Assembly (NCBI GenBank): GCA_016699165.1 | Contig: CP064963.1 | Location: forward strand, 3,906,001-3,970,000 | Reading direction: 5' to 3' | Length of the DNA stretch: 64,000 nt | From: Candidatus Melainabacteria bacterium | GTDB taxonomy: Bacteria > Cyanobacteriota > Vampirovibrionia > Obscuribacterales > Obscuribacteraceae | Shown here: positions 8,399-16,883 of the stretch, piece after piece | Layout of the letters: every line of letters starts with the position of its first letter | Position numbering within the stretch: the stretch's first letter is position 1 | Notes under the pieces: generated by a model | Databases searched by the model: none | Told to the model about the DNA's origin: nothing | The model's input: the letters and a program-made list of their open reading frames with translations, nothing else | Program-made: the position numbers and the translations under genes

Positions 8399-8857
8399 AT
8401 GAATTTGAAAATACTCTTAATTAGTCTGGCTTTCACTCTAGTGCCTTCAGCTTTCGCGCTAGATTCACCATCCAAGAAGGACCCGGACAAACTAGACCCC
8501 AACGGCTCTCTTGTATTTACTGGCGAAGGCAAGCAGGAAGCTTTAGCCAAGCTCAATATGAGCGCGCTCAAGCGTCTTGATTTTAGAGTAGAAGGTGCGT
8601 CTTGTGCCATTTGTCTTGGACGCATTAGAAAGCGTATTGAAGCATCGAAAGGCATCGCTAAAGTGGCTGTAGCAATACAAAAGCCCTATGGCGTGGCTGT
8701 CATTTTTGATTCGACTAAGACTGAAAAACAAAAAATATTTCAAGCTGGTCTTAAAGGCGAAAAAGAGAAAGTGCTTTTTCTCGACGAGCAAGAAGAAAAG
8801 CTGGACAAAATGCCCTTTATCTTAATTCCAAAATTCAATAGTCTGGTAAAAAGCTAA
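8399..8857 (+). CDS. Exported HMA-like (heavy-metal-associated) domain protein
   Basis: 152 residues with an N-terminal signal peptide (hydrophobic 4-20, ending SAFA). A central domain reads RVEGASCAICLGRIRKRIE, then a beta strand that recalls the HMA metal-binding fold with CxxC (Cys-Ala-Ile-Cys). It starts nine bases after the ThDP fusion gene and probably belongs to the same transcript. Its link to the metabolic genes is unclear. It could be a periplasmic metal or thiol protein. Its last four bases overlap the end of the converging TadE-like gene. Confidence 0.6.
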   Translation: MNLKILLISLAFTLVPSAFALDSPSKKDPDKLDPNGSLVFTGEGKQEALAKLNMSALKRLDFRVEGASCAICLGRIRKRIEASKGIAKVAVAIQKPYGVAVIFDSTKTEKQKIFQAGLKGEKEKVLFLDEQEEKLDKMPFILIPKFNSLVKS

Positions 8858-9246
8858 TTAGATAGTTTTCCGACTACAGGCTCGGTTGCTGTGGCTCCAA
8901 ATTCTTGTGTAGACACGCCAAACATCGGAATCTGCACAGGAAATGTGAAAGTGGCATTAGTCACCACAGTGACAGTTTCGTCGCTGTAAGCTGTGACATT
9001 TACTGAATTGATTCTTAAAACTGGCGATGAGAAATTGACTTTGACTTGATTGCAAGCGGTTTGTGCCGCAGCTTGATCCACTTCTTCTGCCGAAGCGCGA
9101 GCACAATCCTTGGCCAGAGCATCGTTTGCTGTTTGAGCCATCACCATGGCGATTACATCGATCAAGAACAAAACAACAGGCACGAAAATGAACAATCCCA
9201 CGATGGTCTCGATCAGAGCTTGTCCTCTTTTTCGTTTCAACCGCAT
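8854..9246 (-). CDS. TadE-like pilus-assembly/pseudopilin-type membrane protein
   Basis: 130 residues. A short basic N-terminus is followed by RGQALIETIVGLFIFVPVVL, the TadE-type motif with a Glu near the start of a single membrane helix. The rest is extracytoplasmic with two cysteines. TadE/TadG proteins assist Flp/Tad pilus assembly. No other tad gene is in the window. It is the second gene of a two-gene minus-strand unit. Confidence 0.7.
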   Translation of the reverse strand: MRLKRKRGQALIETIVGLFIFVPVVLFLIDVIAMVMAQTANDALAKDCARASAEEVDQAAAQTACNQVKVNFSSPVLRINSVNVTAYSDETVTVVTNATFTFPVQIPMFGVSTQEFGATATEPVVGKLSN

Positions 9247-9259
9247 TTACTTACGACCT

Positions 9260-9703
9260 CTAAATAATTCCGCGCTCTTCAATGGGGCGCTCACCTTTGA
9301 AAGTAAATGGGTAGGGACCAAGCGGAACAAAAGGTATCTGCACAAAAGGCTGAATTTCAACAACGGTTGTGACGCGAACCACGTCGTCACCAGGTTTTCC
9401 ATTAATGTCAGCCCGCACAGCAGTATTTGAAACTATGCGTGCACCAGTGAATTTGGCAAGCCCAGAAGCCTTCCAGGCGTTTTCCTGACTGGTTAATGCC
9501 GTCGGCATATCCTGACTTCGAACTACGGCTACAGAACGAGTGCACATATGATTTAAAAACCACCCGCAACCAACCCCCATGCCCATGTAAATCAAGGCAG
9601 CAAGAGGAAAGAGCACCACAACAAGCAGAATGAACAGAGCTGGTCCTAGCTCGGTAATCTGGTTACCCTTTTTTCTCTGAGTTTTATAAAGCCTGATTGC
9701 CAT
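9260..9703 (-). CDS. TadE/TadG-like single-pass membrane protein
   Basis: 147 residues. A basic N-terminus, the ITELGPALFILLVVVLFPLA membrane helix with an early Glu, and an extracytoplasmic domain rich in beta strands make it a TadE/TadG-like protein. Its stop lies 13 bases before the next TadE-like start, so the two are probably co-transcribed. The N-terminal arrangement resembles prepilin-like proteins, although no clear cleavage site is seen. Confidence 0.6.
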   Translation of the reverse strand: MAIRLYKTQRKKGNQITELGPALFILLVVVLFPLAALIYMGMGVGCGWFLNHMCTRSVAVVRSQDMPTALTSQENAWKASGLAKFTGARIVSNTAVRADINGKPGDDVVRVTTVVEIQPFVQIPFVPLGPYPFTFKGERPIEERGII

Positions 9704-9871
9704 CTAGAGCCCCTGACTGAAAATTTTGCCCGCTTATCGATTGTTATCGCGGTTAGTGGGATAATCTGCTTATCTCTATGAGTTGTTCCCTAGACTTAGC
9801 TATGGACTACTAACCTAAATAAAGCTTAACAATTACTATCTTAGCAGTTCGCTACTACTGTTCAGGAAAAA

Positions 9872-11092
9872 ATGAAAAAACAAATTTGGATAGCCGCATC
9901 TACAGCCCTTTTTTTATCAGCCAATTGCCAAAATTATGGTCTTGCCCAAGTGTCAAGCGAGCTAGTTAAAAGGGCTCAGTCCGAAATTGATAACAACAAA
10001 TTGACCGAGCAGACTCTTGCACAGTTACAGTCGGCAGTGCAGAGCAACGACCGCGACGCCGATGCGCATCTATACCTGGGATTGGCGCTTGAGCGTATGG
10101 GACTGAAAGACGAAGCGTATGCACAGTACGCCCTGGCGGTTAAGTATGGACCTCAAAATCCAGATGCACTGGTTGCTCTGGTCAAGAAAGAAATAAAGCA
10201 AGGTCACATTCCCTCGGCAATTCAGATGTTGCGAAGCGGGCTCGATAAATTTCCCAACAATCCAGAAATGCTTTTGATTGTGGGTGACTATCTCATTCAG
10301 AACAAGCAAATGGACGAAGCAAGACAGGTGCTTGAGACCGCTTTCAAAGTCAAAGAAGACATTTTTGGTTTGCCAACGTCGCTTGGCCAAATTTATCTAA
10401 ACGGGCACCAATCAAGAGCCGTCAAGCTTGCCACGATGGATTTGGAAAAAGACCCAAAATTCGATCGAGCACTGAGAGTGCGAGGCGTCGCCTACATGAT
10501 GCTTGGTGATTATCAAAGAGCAATTGTCGATCTGAAGCCTGTATTTGAGAATGCGCCGAACGTACCGGCTATTGCTGAGGGCATATTCGAGTCTTATATG
10601 TCGTGCAAAAATTATAAAGAAGCCCTTCGTCCGGGCGTATTCATGGTTGCGTTCACTGCTCAGCCAGATATTGCAAATGCTCGTTTGCAAGACAAGTTGG
10701 TCAAGCTGATTGAGAAATTGCCGCTTGATTTTGTTCAAACCCAAGTAGCTTCTATTGAAAAAGAGATTGACACCAAGTCGCCTATGCCTGCTTTCCATCT
10801 GCAATTAGGTCAGGTTTATGACAAAGCCGGTCAGTATAAGCTGGCTATGGCTCAGTACAAACGTGCCATTGAAATGGATGCAAGATACGTCCAGGCTTAT
10901 TATCAGTTGGGACTTGATTATGAATCAAAAACTAACGATTGGACCAAAGCGCTCCAGTGTTATCAAACAGCCCATTTTTTGCGCTCGTGGGACGAAAAAA
11001 TCTATCTTTCGTACTTGCGTATGTTGGACCGAATGCACCATCGTCAAAATGACCTGGCGCAAAAGACCAAATCTTTGATCCGTGGACTCTAA
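9872..11092 (+). CDS. Exported TPR-repeat protein
   Basis: 406 residues. A signal peptide (residues 1-25, ending at about LAQ) precedes several tetratricopeptide repeats, for example DADAHLYLGLALERMGLKDEAYAQYALA and AYYQLGLDYESKTNDWTKALQCYQTA. TPR proteins act as scaffolds for protein complexes. No catalytic motif is seen. It is a single gene facing the minus-strand M20 peptidase at its 3' end. The specific role is unknown. Confidence 0.7.
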   Translation: MKKQIWIAASTALFLSANCQNYGLAQVSSELVKRAQSEIDNNKLTEQTLAQLQSAVQSNDRDADAHLYLGLALERMGLKDEAYAQYALAVKYGPQNPDALVALVKKEIKQGHIPSAIQMLRSGLDKFPNNPEMLLIVGDYLIQNKQMDEARQVLETAFKVKEDIFGLPTSLGQIYLNGHQSRAVKLATMDLEKDPKFDRALRVRGVAYMMLGDYQRAIVDLKPVFENAPNVPAIAEGIFESYMSCKNYKEALRPGVFMVAFTAQPDIANARLQDKLVKLIEKLPLDFVQTQVASIEKEIDTKSPMPAFHLQLGQVYDKAGQYKLAMAQYKRAIEMDARYVQAYYQLGLDYESKTNDWTKALQCYQTAHFLRSWDEKIYLSYLRMLDRMHHRQNDLAQKTKSLIRGL

Positions 11093-11114
11093 ACTCAATT
11101 GCTTACTGGCTTGT

Positions 11115-12491
11115 TTACTTGATTTGCGATAAAAGTTCGAAGTATTGGATGAACAGCCTGATTCCAAAGGCGGCTTGAGTCCAATCGAAGTTTTCGTTCA
11201 CAGCGTGATAACCATGCTCTGGTAGTGACAGTCCCAAAAATGTGATTGGAACATTCAACACCTCTTGCATGCTCACCACTGCACCAATACTTCCACCTTC
11301 ACGCACGAATGCGGGCTCTTTGCCAAAAGCTTGAAGCATAGCTTGTTTTGCCGCTTGCTGGAATTTGTCGGTAGAAGGTCCTGAGTAGGGTTTTAAACTT
11401 CCTTCTAGTTCAACTGTGGCATCGGGACATTTTTCTTTGACGAATTTGGTGAAGATTTCAATCATGCGCTCAGGGGTTTGGTCGGGCACAAGTCGCATAC
11501 TTATTTTGGCTTCAGCATAGTGTGGAACAATTGTTTTCACGCCAGGTCCTGAGTAACCACCGGTGATACCGTGCACTTCAAATGTTGGTTTAGCCCAAAT
11601 TCTAGTAGTTGCTTCTTTGGTGTCGCGGGTGCGCAAAGACTTGAGTTCATGCGCTTTTTGAAAGGCGTCTAAATTAAAACCAGAATCAACAAAGTCTTGT
11701 TTTTCTTTGTCTGAGGGTGCAACATAATCGTCATAGAAGCCGGGAATCTTGACCTCGCCTGTTTTGGCGTCAAAACATTCACTAATTAATTGAGCAATTT
11801 CAGCTATTGGGTTGCGGGCAAGTCCGCCGGTGGTGCCAGAGTGAACATCTTTCTCGCCTGTTTTTAGTTTGACCAGAAATCCTTGCAGCCCGCGAAGACC
11901 TGCACAAATAGCTGGTTTGTCACGAGCTATCCAGATGGTGTCAGATACGCAGACAGAATCTGTTTTCAGTTTGCTCTTGTTCTGGACCAGAAAATCTTCG
12001 AAATTGGGCGAGCCTATTTCTTCTTCTAGTTCCCATATGAATTTAATATTGATAGGAAGCTTGTGCTCATGGGCATAGCAAGCCGCCATGAAGACTGCAA
12101 GTGCGGGACCTTTGTCGTCTGTAGTACCGCGACCCAGATAACGGTCGTTTTCGATTTTCATATCGAATGGAGGATTTTGCCATTCGCTTGCATCGGCTGG
12201 TTGCACATCGAGATGATTGTAAATAGAAACAGTTGGATGGTCGGGTGATGAGACAAATTGCCCAATTACAACTGGATTGCCTTTGGTCTCAATCACTTCA
12301 GCTGTGGCGCCTGCGTCCGTCAAAAGTTTTGCTGCACGCTCTGCCAATTTTTTAATATCGCCTCTTTTTTCTGGGTCCATACTGACGCTTGCGATATCCA
12401 CAAGCTCTTTCAGCACCGACTCATAACGCGACTTCTGCGACTCGGCGTATTTCTTTAGTTCGTTTGAATCAAGGGTAGTTACAAGCGCCAT
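11115..12491 (-). CDS. M20-family metallopeptidase (dipeptidase-like)
   Basis: 458 residues from the ATG at 12491, which has GAGGTG 6-8 bases upstream. A longer frame to 12629 lacks such support. Metal and active-site motifs of M20 enzymes are present: YNHLDVQP, GRGTTDDKGP, WELEEEIGS, the dimerisation-domain DVHSG and the closing EHGYHAVNENF. The family removes C-terminal or dipeptide residues using two zinc ions. It is nearest to the CNDP/DapE-like dipeptidases. It shares the divergent upstream region with the caspase-like gene at 12642. Confidence 0.85.
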   Translation of the reverse strand: MALVTTLDSNELKKYAESQKSRYESVLKELVDIASVSMDPEKRGDIKKLAERAAKLLTDAGATAEVIETKGNPVVIGQFVSSPDHPTVSIYNHLDVQPADASEWQNPPFDMKIENDRYLGRGTTDDKGPALAVFMAACYAHEHKLPINIKFIWELEEEIGSPNFEDFLVQNKSKLKTDSVCVSDTIWIARDKPAICAGLRGLQGFLVKLKTGEKDVHSGTTGGLARNPIAEIAQLISECFDAKTGEVKIPGFYDDYVAPSDKEKQDFVDSGFNLDAFQKAHELKSLRTRDTKEATTRIWAKPTFEVHGITGGYSGPGVKTIVPHYAEAKISMRLVPDQTPERMIEIFTKFVKEKCPDATVELEGSLKPYSGPSTDKFQQAAKQAMLQAFGKEPAFVREGGSIGAVVSMQEVLNVPITFLGLSLPEHGYHAVNENFDWTQAAFGIRLFIQYFELLSQIK

Positions 12492-12641
12492 AGACACCTC
12501 GTTATTGCAATATCGCCAAATTATATCGCAGCGGCAACCATTACAATTTGATATATTCTTGAGGGCAATAAGCCCTATCTTCCTAATTACAAGTCTGCGC
12601 TTTGTGTTCAGGTAGAACCAGCTATTCAAGAGGGATTTTCG

Positions 12642-14024
12642 ATGACCAAAAAATGGAAACAGCTTGGCATCACGTTACTTCTTTCAATTTGTGTAACTGT
12701 GGGCAACGCTTGCACTTCGAGAGTTTTTGCTCAAGGGCAAGATCAAGACTTGAACAAACCGGTGCGAGACAAGTGGGCGCTCATAGTAGGCATAAGCAAA
12801 TTTAAAAACTCGAATGTTCCTTCGCTAAAGTTTGCAAGCAAGGACGCTCTAGACTTTTATAACTATCTGATTAAAGAAGGTAATTTCAAGCCTGACCATG
12901 TCAGAGTCTTGTTAGACGAACAAGCTACGCGCCAGCGCATCATGTCGGAGCTAGGCAATAAGTTTCTTCATCCACTGGCTAAAAAAGATGACCTGGTCGT
13001 CCTTTATTTTTCTACTCACGGAAGTCCGGCTCAGTTAGATGGTGAGGGGAAGAACTTTCTGGTTGCCTATGATTCAGAACCAGATGAACTCTGGGCTTCA
13101 GGTATCGAAATGCAACAAATACTAGAGAACGTTAATAGCCGTATTCATGCGGATCGCGCTCTACTGGTGCTGGATGCATGTCATAGCGGTAATATAAATC
13201 CCAATACAAAAGATGGAAAGGGACTTTATCGTGCTGCAAATATAGATCCAAACGCTATGACACTTGGCACTGGCAAAATGGTGCTTTGCTCAAGCAGTCC
13301 TGAAGAAGCTTCCTGGGAATCGAAACGTTATCAAAATGGTGTTTTTACAAGAAATCTGCTTGAAGGATTGCGTGCAAAAGGCGCTAATACTCCCATGTCA
13401 GATGCTTTCGACGTAATGTGTTCCAATATCTCGAACGAAGTGCAAGAAGATAGACCCGGCGTGCGTCAAACACCAGCACTAAATAGTAAATGGCAGGGCA
13501 ATGGCATGATTCTTGCCGTGCGTCCAGCCGCACCACAACTCATTCCACAAACGGTTTCAGACTTGCTTCCCCCGGATAGCATTGCCATTATGCGTGGTGG
13601 CAAGAGTGGAGTTGGTGGTCAAAATAATAATGTCGCTTTTGCAACGCGCTTAAGTAATGCTCCAAGCGACCAGAAAACTAATCTTGCCTCACCGCAAAAA
13701 TTGGTTTTGACCTGGAAATATTTTTCCAATGTCGAGAATCCAGATAAGGCGTATACTTCCGCTTGCGAAGCGGGTGATGCTAATTTTAACAATGTCGAAT
13801 TTTTATTCAATAAAGCCAAAATAAATATTCAAAGACAAAAATGGAGTGCTGCCGAACAACAATTGAAAAATGCTCTTATAGACGATCCTAATCGTTGGGA
13901 CTTTTATCTGGCCCGTGCCTATTGCTATTACAAGATGAAGCGAAACGCTCTAGCTATGAGCGATCTTGAAAATGCCAAATTTAAAAATCCGACATTGCCT
14001 CGCGATATCGAATTTGGTGACTAA
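12642..14024 (+). CDS. Exported caspase-like (peptidase C14) protein with C-terminal TPR-like region
   Basis: 460 residues. A signal peptide is followed by a caspase-fold domain (45-285): the beta strand WALIVGISKF, catalytic His126 in FSTHGSP and Cys180 in LDACHSG. The spacing and motifs are those of prokaryotic metacaspases/orthocaspases. The last ~80 residues contain a TPR-like pair (WSAAEQQLKNALIDDPNRWDFYLARAYCYYKMKRN is its first half). Export is unusual for a regulatory caspase and suggests an envelope or extracellular target. The substrate is unknown. Confidence 0.8.
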   Translation: MTKKWKQLGITLLLSICVTVGNACTSRVFAQGQDQDLNKPVRDKWALIVGISKFKNSNVPSLKFASKDALDFYNYLIKEGNFKPDHVRVLLDEQATRQRIMSELGNKFLHPLAKKDDLVVLYFSTHGSPAQLDGEGKNFLVAYDSEPDELWASGIEMQQILENVNSRIHADRALLVLDACHSGNINPNTKDGKGLYRAANIDPNAMTLGTGKMVLCSSSPEEASWESKRYQNGVFTRNLLEGLRAKGANTPMSDAFDVMCSNISNEVQEDRPGVRQTPALNSKWQGNGMILAVRPAAPQLIPQTVSDLLPPDSIAIMRGGKSGVGGQNNNVAFATRLSNAPSDQKTNLASPQKLVLTWKYFSNVENPDKAYTSACEAGDANFNNVEFLFNKAKINIQRQKWSAAEQQLKNALIDDPNRWDFYLARAYCYYKMKRNALAMSDLENAKFKNPTLPRDIEFGD

Positions 14025-14051
14025 CAAAATACACAAAAGGAAAACTAAGTA

Positions 14052-14846
14052 ATGGACTTTGGTATCAAAGGAAAGCATGCACTTATTTGTGGAGCATCCA
14101 AAGGCATAGGTAGAGCCATTGCCAAAGAATTAGCGGGTGAAGGAGTCAAGCTTTTCTTGTGCGCTCGAACTGAGCAAGTACTAAGCGAAACGGCTGAAGC
14201 GATTAGAAAAGACTGTCCTTCTGCTGAGATTTTTTATCAAGCCTGCGATTTAAGTTCACTAGAAGATCGCCAAAAGCTTATTTCTAGCGTTAATGACCAA
14301 TTGGGTTCGGTTGATATCTTAGTTCACAACACTGGCGGCCCTAAGACTTCGCGTGCGGAAGATACCAAATTGGAAGATTGGGATTCTGGATTTAAACAAT
14401 TATTTTTGTCTGTGGCCGATATCAATAATGCCTTCCTGTGCCAGATGAAAGAGCGCAAGTGGGGACGAATTATTTGTGTTACATCACTAAGTATCATGGA
14501 GCCTATAGCAAGTCTATCGGTATCAAATGCGGTGCGCTCGGCGGTCACTGCCATGCTGAAAACTCTTTCAGACGAAGTGGCACCGTTTAATATAACGGTT
14601 AACTGCATCGCACCTGGTTCTATCGAAACAGACCGCATGCAAGACTTGATGGAGCAGCGCACCAAAGCAAGCGGTCAAAGCAAAGAAGAGTATCAAAAAC
14701 AATACGTTTCAGCCATTCCAGCAGGTAGAATGGGCACGCCTGAAGAATTCGCCGCAGTGGCAGCCTTCTTGTGCTCCACGCGTGCTTCTTACGTGACTGG
14801 TTCGACCATTTGTGTCGATGGCGGCAAACGTCGTTCCACTTACTAA
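14052..14846 (+). CDS. Short-chain dehydrogenase/reductase (SDR) of a subfamily lacking the YxxxK pair
   Basis: 264 residues with the SDR Rossmann motif GASKGIGRA, an NTGG segment and the C-terminal VTGSTICVDGG. At the usual catalytic site the expected YxxSK is replaced by LSVSN, so the tyrosine and lysine are both absent, while the earlier Ser is kept. A divergent SDR subfamily with this kind of change is known, so it may still bind NAD(P)H with another chemistry. It lies 27 bases after the caspase-like gene and precedes the saccharopine-dehydrogenase-like gene. The substrate is unknown. Confidence 0.8.
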   Translation: MDFGIKGKHALICGASKGIGRAIAKELAGEGVKLFLCARTEQVLSETAEAIRKDCPSAEIFYQACDLSSLEDRQKLISSVNDQLGSVDILVHNTGGPKTSRAEDTKLEDWDSGFKQLFLSVADINNAFLCQMKERKWGRIICVTSLSIMEPIASLSVSNAVRSAVTAMLKTLSDEVAPFNITVNCIAPGSIETDRMQDLMEQRTKASGQSKEEYQKQYVSAIPAGRMGTPEEFAAVAAFLCSTRASYVTGSTICVDGGKRRSTY

Positions 14847-14931
14847 AATCAGTCTTTATTGGGGCTAATTTAAAATTTCTGGTTATATGCCAGAATGTCT
14901 TTTTATATATATGTCCCTGAGAGGTCGAGGC

Positions 14932-16095
14932 GTGAAATATTTAGTGCTAGGTGCTGGAAAAATGGGCTATGCCATGGCTTTCGATTTGATTCGAAGCCCC
15001 AAAGTGGACAAAGTCGTGATTGCCGACTCGGATGAAAATGCAGTCAAACGCATTCAGGACAAATTAGCCGACCCCAAAATTGTTCCAGTTCAACTTGACA
15101 TTAAAGAAGAAAAAGACGTTGCTCAATTGATGGCGAACTCAGACGTGACCATCAGCTGCATGCCTTACGAATTCAACTATGAATTAGCTAAGTTGGCTCT
15201 TCAGTCTAAATCGCACTTTGTTGATCTTGGCGGCAATAACGATGTTGTCGAAAAGACTTTTCAGCTGGACCAAATTGCCAAAGACCAAGGCGTGACCATT
15301 ATTCCCGATCTGGGACTTGCGCCAGGACTTGTTTCTATTCTGGCTGTGAGCGCAGCTGAAGTGATGGACGAAATTTATGACATGCGCATTCGTGTTGGCG
15401 GATTACCTGTCGAGCCCGAAGACCAGTTGCTCGAATACGGTCAGTTCTTCTCGATTGAAGGTTTGATAAACGAGTATGTGGAAGACTGCACTGTTATAAG
15501 AGACGGTGAAATAATTTCAGTTCCATCCTTGACCGAACTTGAAGAAATAGAATTTCCAAAACCACTAGGAACGCTCGAAGCTTTCACCACGTCAGGTGGT
15601 TGCTCGACTTTGCCACAGACTTACAAAGGTCGCATTCAACATTTAGATTATAAAACCATCCGTTATCCAGGGCATTGCGACAAAATCAACTTGCTCAAAC
15701 AACTTGGTTTAATGGATAAAGCTGAAATCAAAATTGGAAAGCACAAAATCGCTCCAAGAGCTATTCTTTCCCATTTGCTCAATGAAAAACTAGCCAAGAA
15801 TTTACCCGATGTTGTAGTTGTTCGTGTCACCGTCACTGGTGTCAAAGATGGCGAGCCATTGCAAATGGTTTGGGACGGTATAGATTATGGTTCAGAAGCC
15901 GATGGCTTAACCGCCATGGGCAGAATGACTACTTTTCCAGCCTCTATCATCGCTCAAATGATTGCTCGCGGCGATATCAAAGAGCGCGGTGTCGTTCGTC
16001 AGGAAGATGTGGTTCCCACTAAACTCTTTTTGGCAGAACTCACCAGTCGTGGTATCAATATCACTTTGACCGATCGTGCTCCAGTTTATTCATAA
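14932..16095 (+). CDS. Saccharopine dehydrogenase-like / lysine 6-dehydrogenase-like oxidoreductase
   Basis: 387 residues starting at GTG 14932, which has GAGG seven bases before it. In-frame ATGs at 14887 and 14911 would add residues not typical of the family. The N-terminus VKYLVLGAGKMGYAMAFDL is a Rossmann NAD(P)-binding fold. The PDLGLAPGL segment and the following substrate domain match saccharopine dehydrogenase and lysine 6-dehydrogenase proteins. The reaction is probably oxidative deamination or saccharopine-type chemistry on an amino acid. It is followed by a perfect palindrome. Confidence 0.78.
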   Translation: MKYLVLGAGKMGYAMAFDLIRSPKVDKVVIADSDENAVKRIQDKLADPKIVPVQLDIKEEKDVAQLMANSDVTISCMPYEFNYELAKLALQSKSHFVDLGGNNDVVEKTFQLDQIAKDQGVTIIPDLGLAPGLVSILAVSAAEVMDEIYDMRIRVGGLPVEPEDQLLEYGQFFSIEGLINEYVEDCTVIRDGEIISVPSLTELEEIEFPKPLGTLEAFTTSGGCSTLPQTYKGRIQHLDYKTIRYPGHCDKINLLKQLGLMDKAEIKIGKHKIAPRAILSHLLNEKLAKNLPDVVVVRVTVTGVKDGEPLQMVWDGIDYGSEADGLTAMGRMTTFPASIIAQMIARGDIKERGVVRQEDVVPTKLFLAELTSRGINITLTDRAPVYS

Positions 16096-16142
16096 TCAAC
16101 GATTTTTGGGGTAGCCCCCTTTGTCGCGGCAGGACGATTTTT

Positions 16143-16170
16143 AAAGCTCAACCGTTAACGGTTGAGCTTT
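16143..16170 (+). terminator. 28-bp perfect palindrome with ACCGTTAACGGT core, probable bidirectional terminator
   Basis: Arms of 14 bases (16143-16156 and 16157-16170) pair without mismatch, and a TTTT run follows on the plus strand. It lies between converging genes (14932 gene, plus; 16242 gene, minus), so it can serve both. Its centre is one copy of the dispersed palindrome family described in the findings. Confidence 0.65.
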
Positions 16171-16241
16171 TGGTTTGACCGCAAAGCGCCGAAAGAAGGG
16201 GTACTTGAAAACCTGGAGGTTCGAAGGACTTGACGTTGCAG

Positions 16242-16874
16242 CTAACTTGAAATCATCGGCAAGGATCGTTTTTTATAGCCAAATATTTCATCGATAAATT
16301 TCTGGTAGACGTCTTTATCTTTGCTCAATGGAAGATATTCGTTTGCCATCTCGCCTGCTTCTTTGAATTTGCCACCAAGGAACACGTTTGAGACCAAACT
16401 GTATTCGGCGTCGTTTTCTTTTTTGAGCAGGTCGATATCTTCTTGTATGAGTTTATTTCGCCCCCATCGCTCTATGAGCGGGATTATTTTTGATTTTAAG
16501 TATCCGCTCAAATCGATTGTGGTTGCTTCGTTTTTATCGTCTTCGCCAAAGGTAAAGCCCCATTTCACATCTCCATCTTGATTGAACTGAGGAAGTTTGT
16601 GCGAGAAGTAAGTGCCTTTATCGCTGCGACAACCTTTCTTGTATAGGTCGTCTAAAAGGTCATAAACGCGCTGATTCTTCAACGTTACTTGCGGACCACT
16701 CAAATAAATAGTGGCACCACCGATGACACCTAATGAAAGAGTAGCTTCGTTTCCTGCTTCGTCTTTGTATTCGTAAAAGCCAAGCTTAGAATTAGTCAGT
16801 CTAAAACCTATCGGTTTGAGTGAATCCGATAGGTCGTAGATAAGCCATTCGTTATTTTCGGGATAGTCTTGCAA
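16242..16874 (-). CDS. Hypothetical protein
   Basis: 210 residues, no recognised domain. It is hydrophilic, without a signal peptide or membrane helix. The first half looks beta-rich and the second half helical with many Lys and Glu. It sits downstream of the aldehyde dehydrogenase gene on the same strand, with only nine bases from its start back to that stop at 16884, so it may be co-transcribed. A link to the kynurenine-like enzymes cannot be judged. Confidence 0.55.
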   Translation of the reverse strand: MQDYPENNEWLIYDLSDSLKPIGFRLTNSKLGFYEYKDEAGNEATLSLGVIGGATIYLSGPQVTLKNQRVYDLLDDLYKKGCRSDKGTYFSHKLPQFNQDGDVKWGFTFGEDDKNEATTIDLSGYLKSKIIPLIERWGRNKLIQEDIDLLKKENDAEYSLVSNVFLGGKFKEAGEMANEYLPLSKDKDVYQKFIDEIFGYKKRSLPMISS

Positions 16875-16883
16875 TTAATTCAG

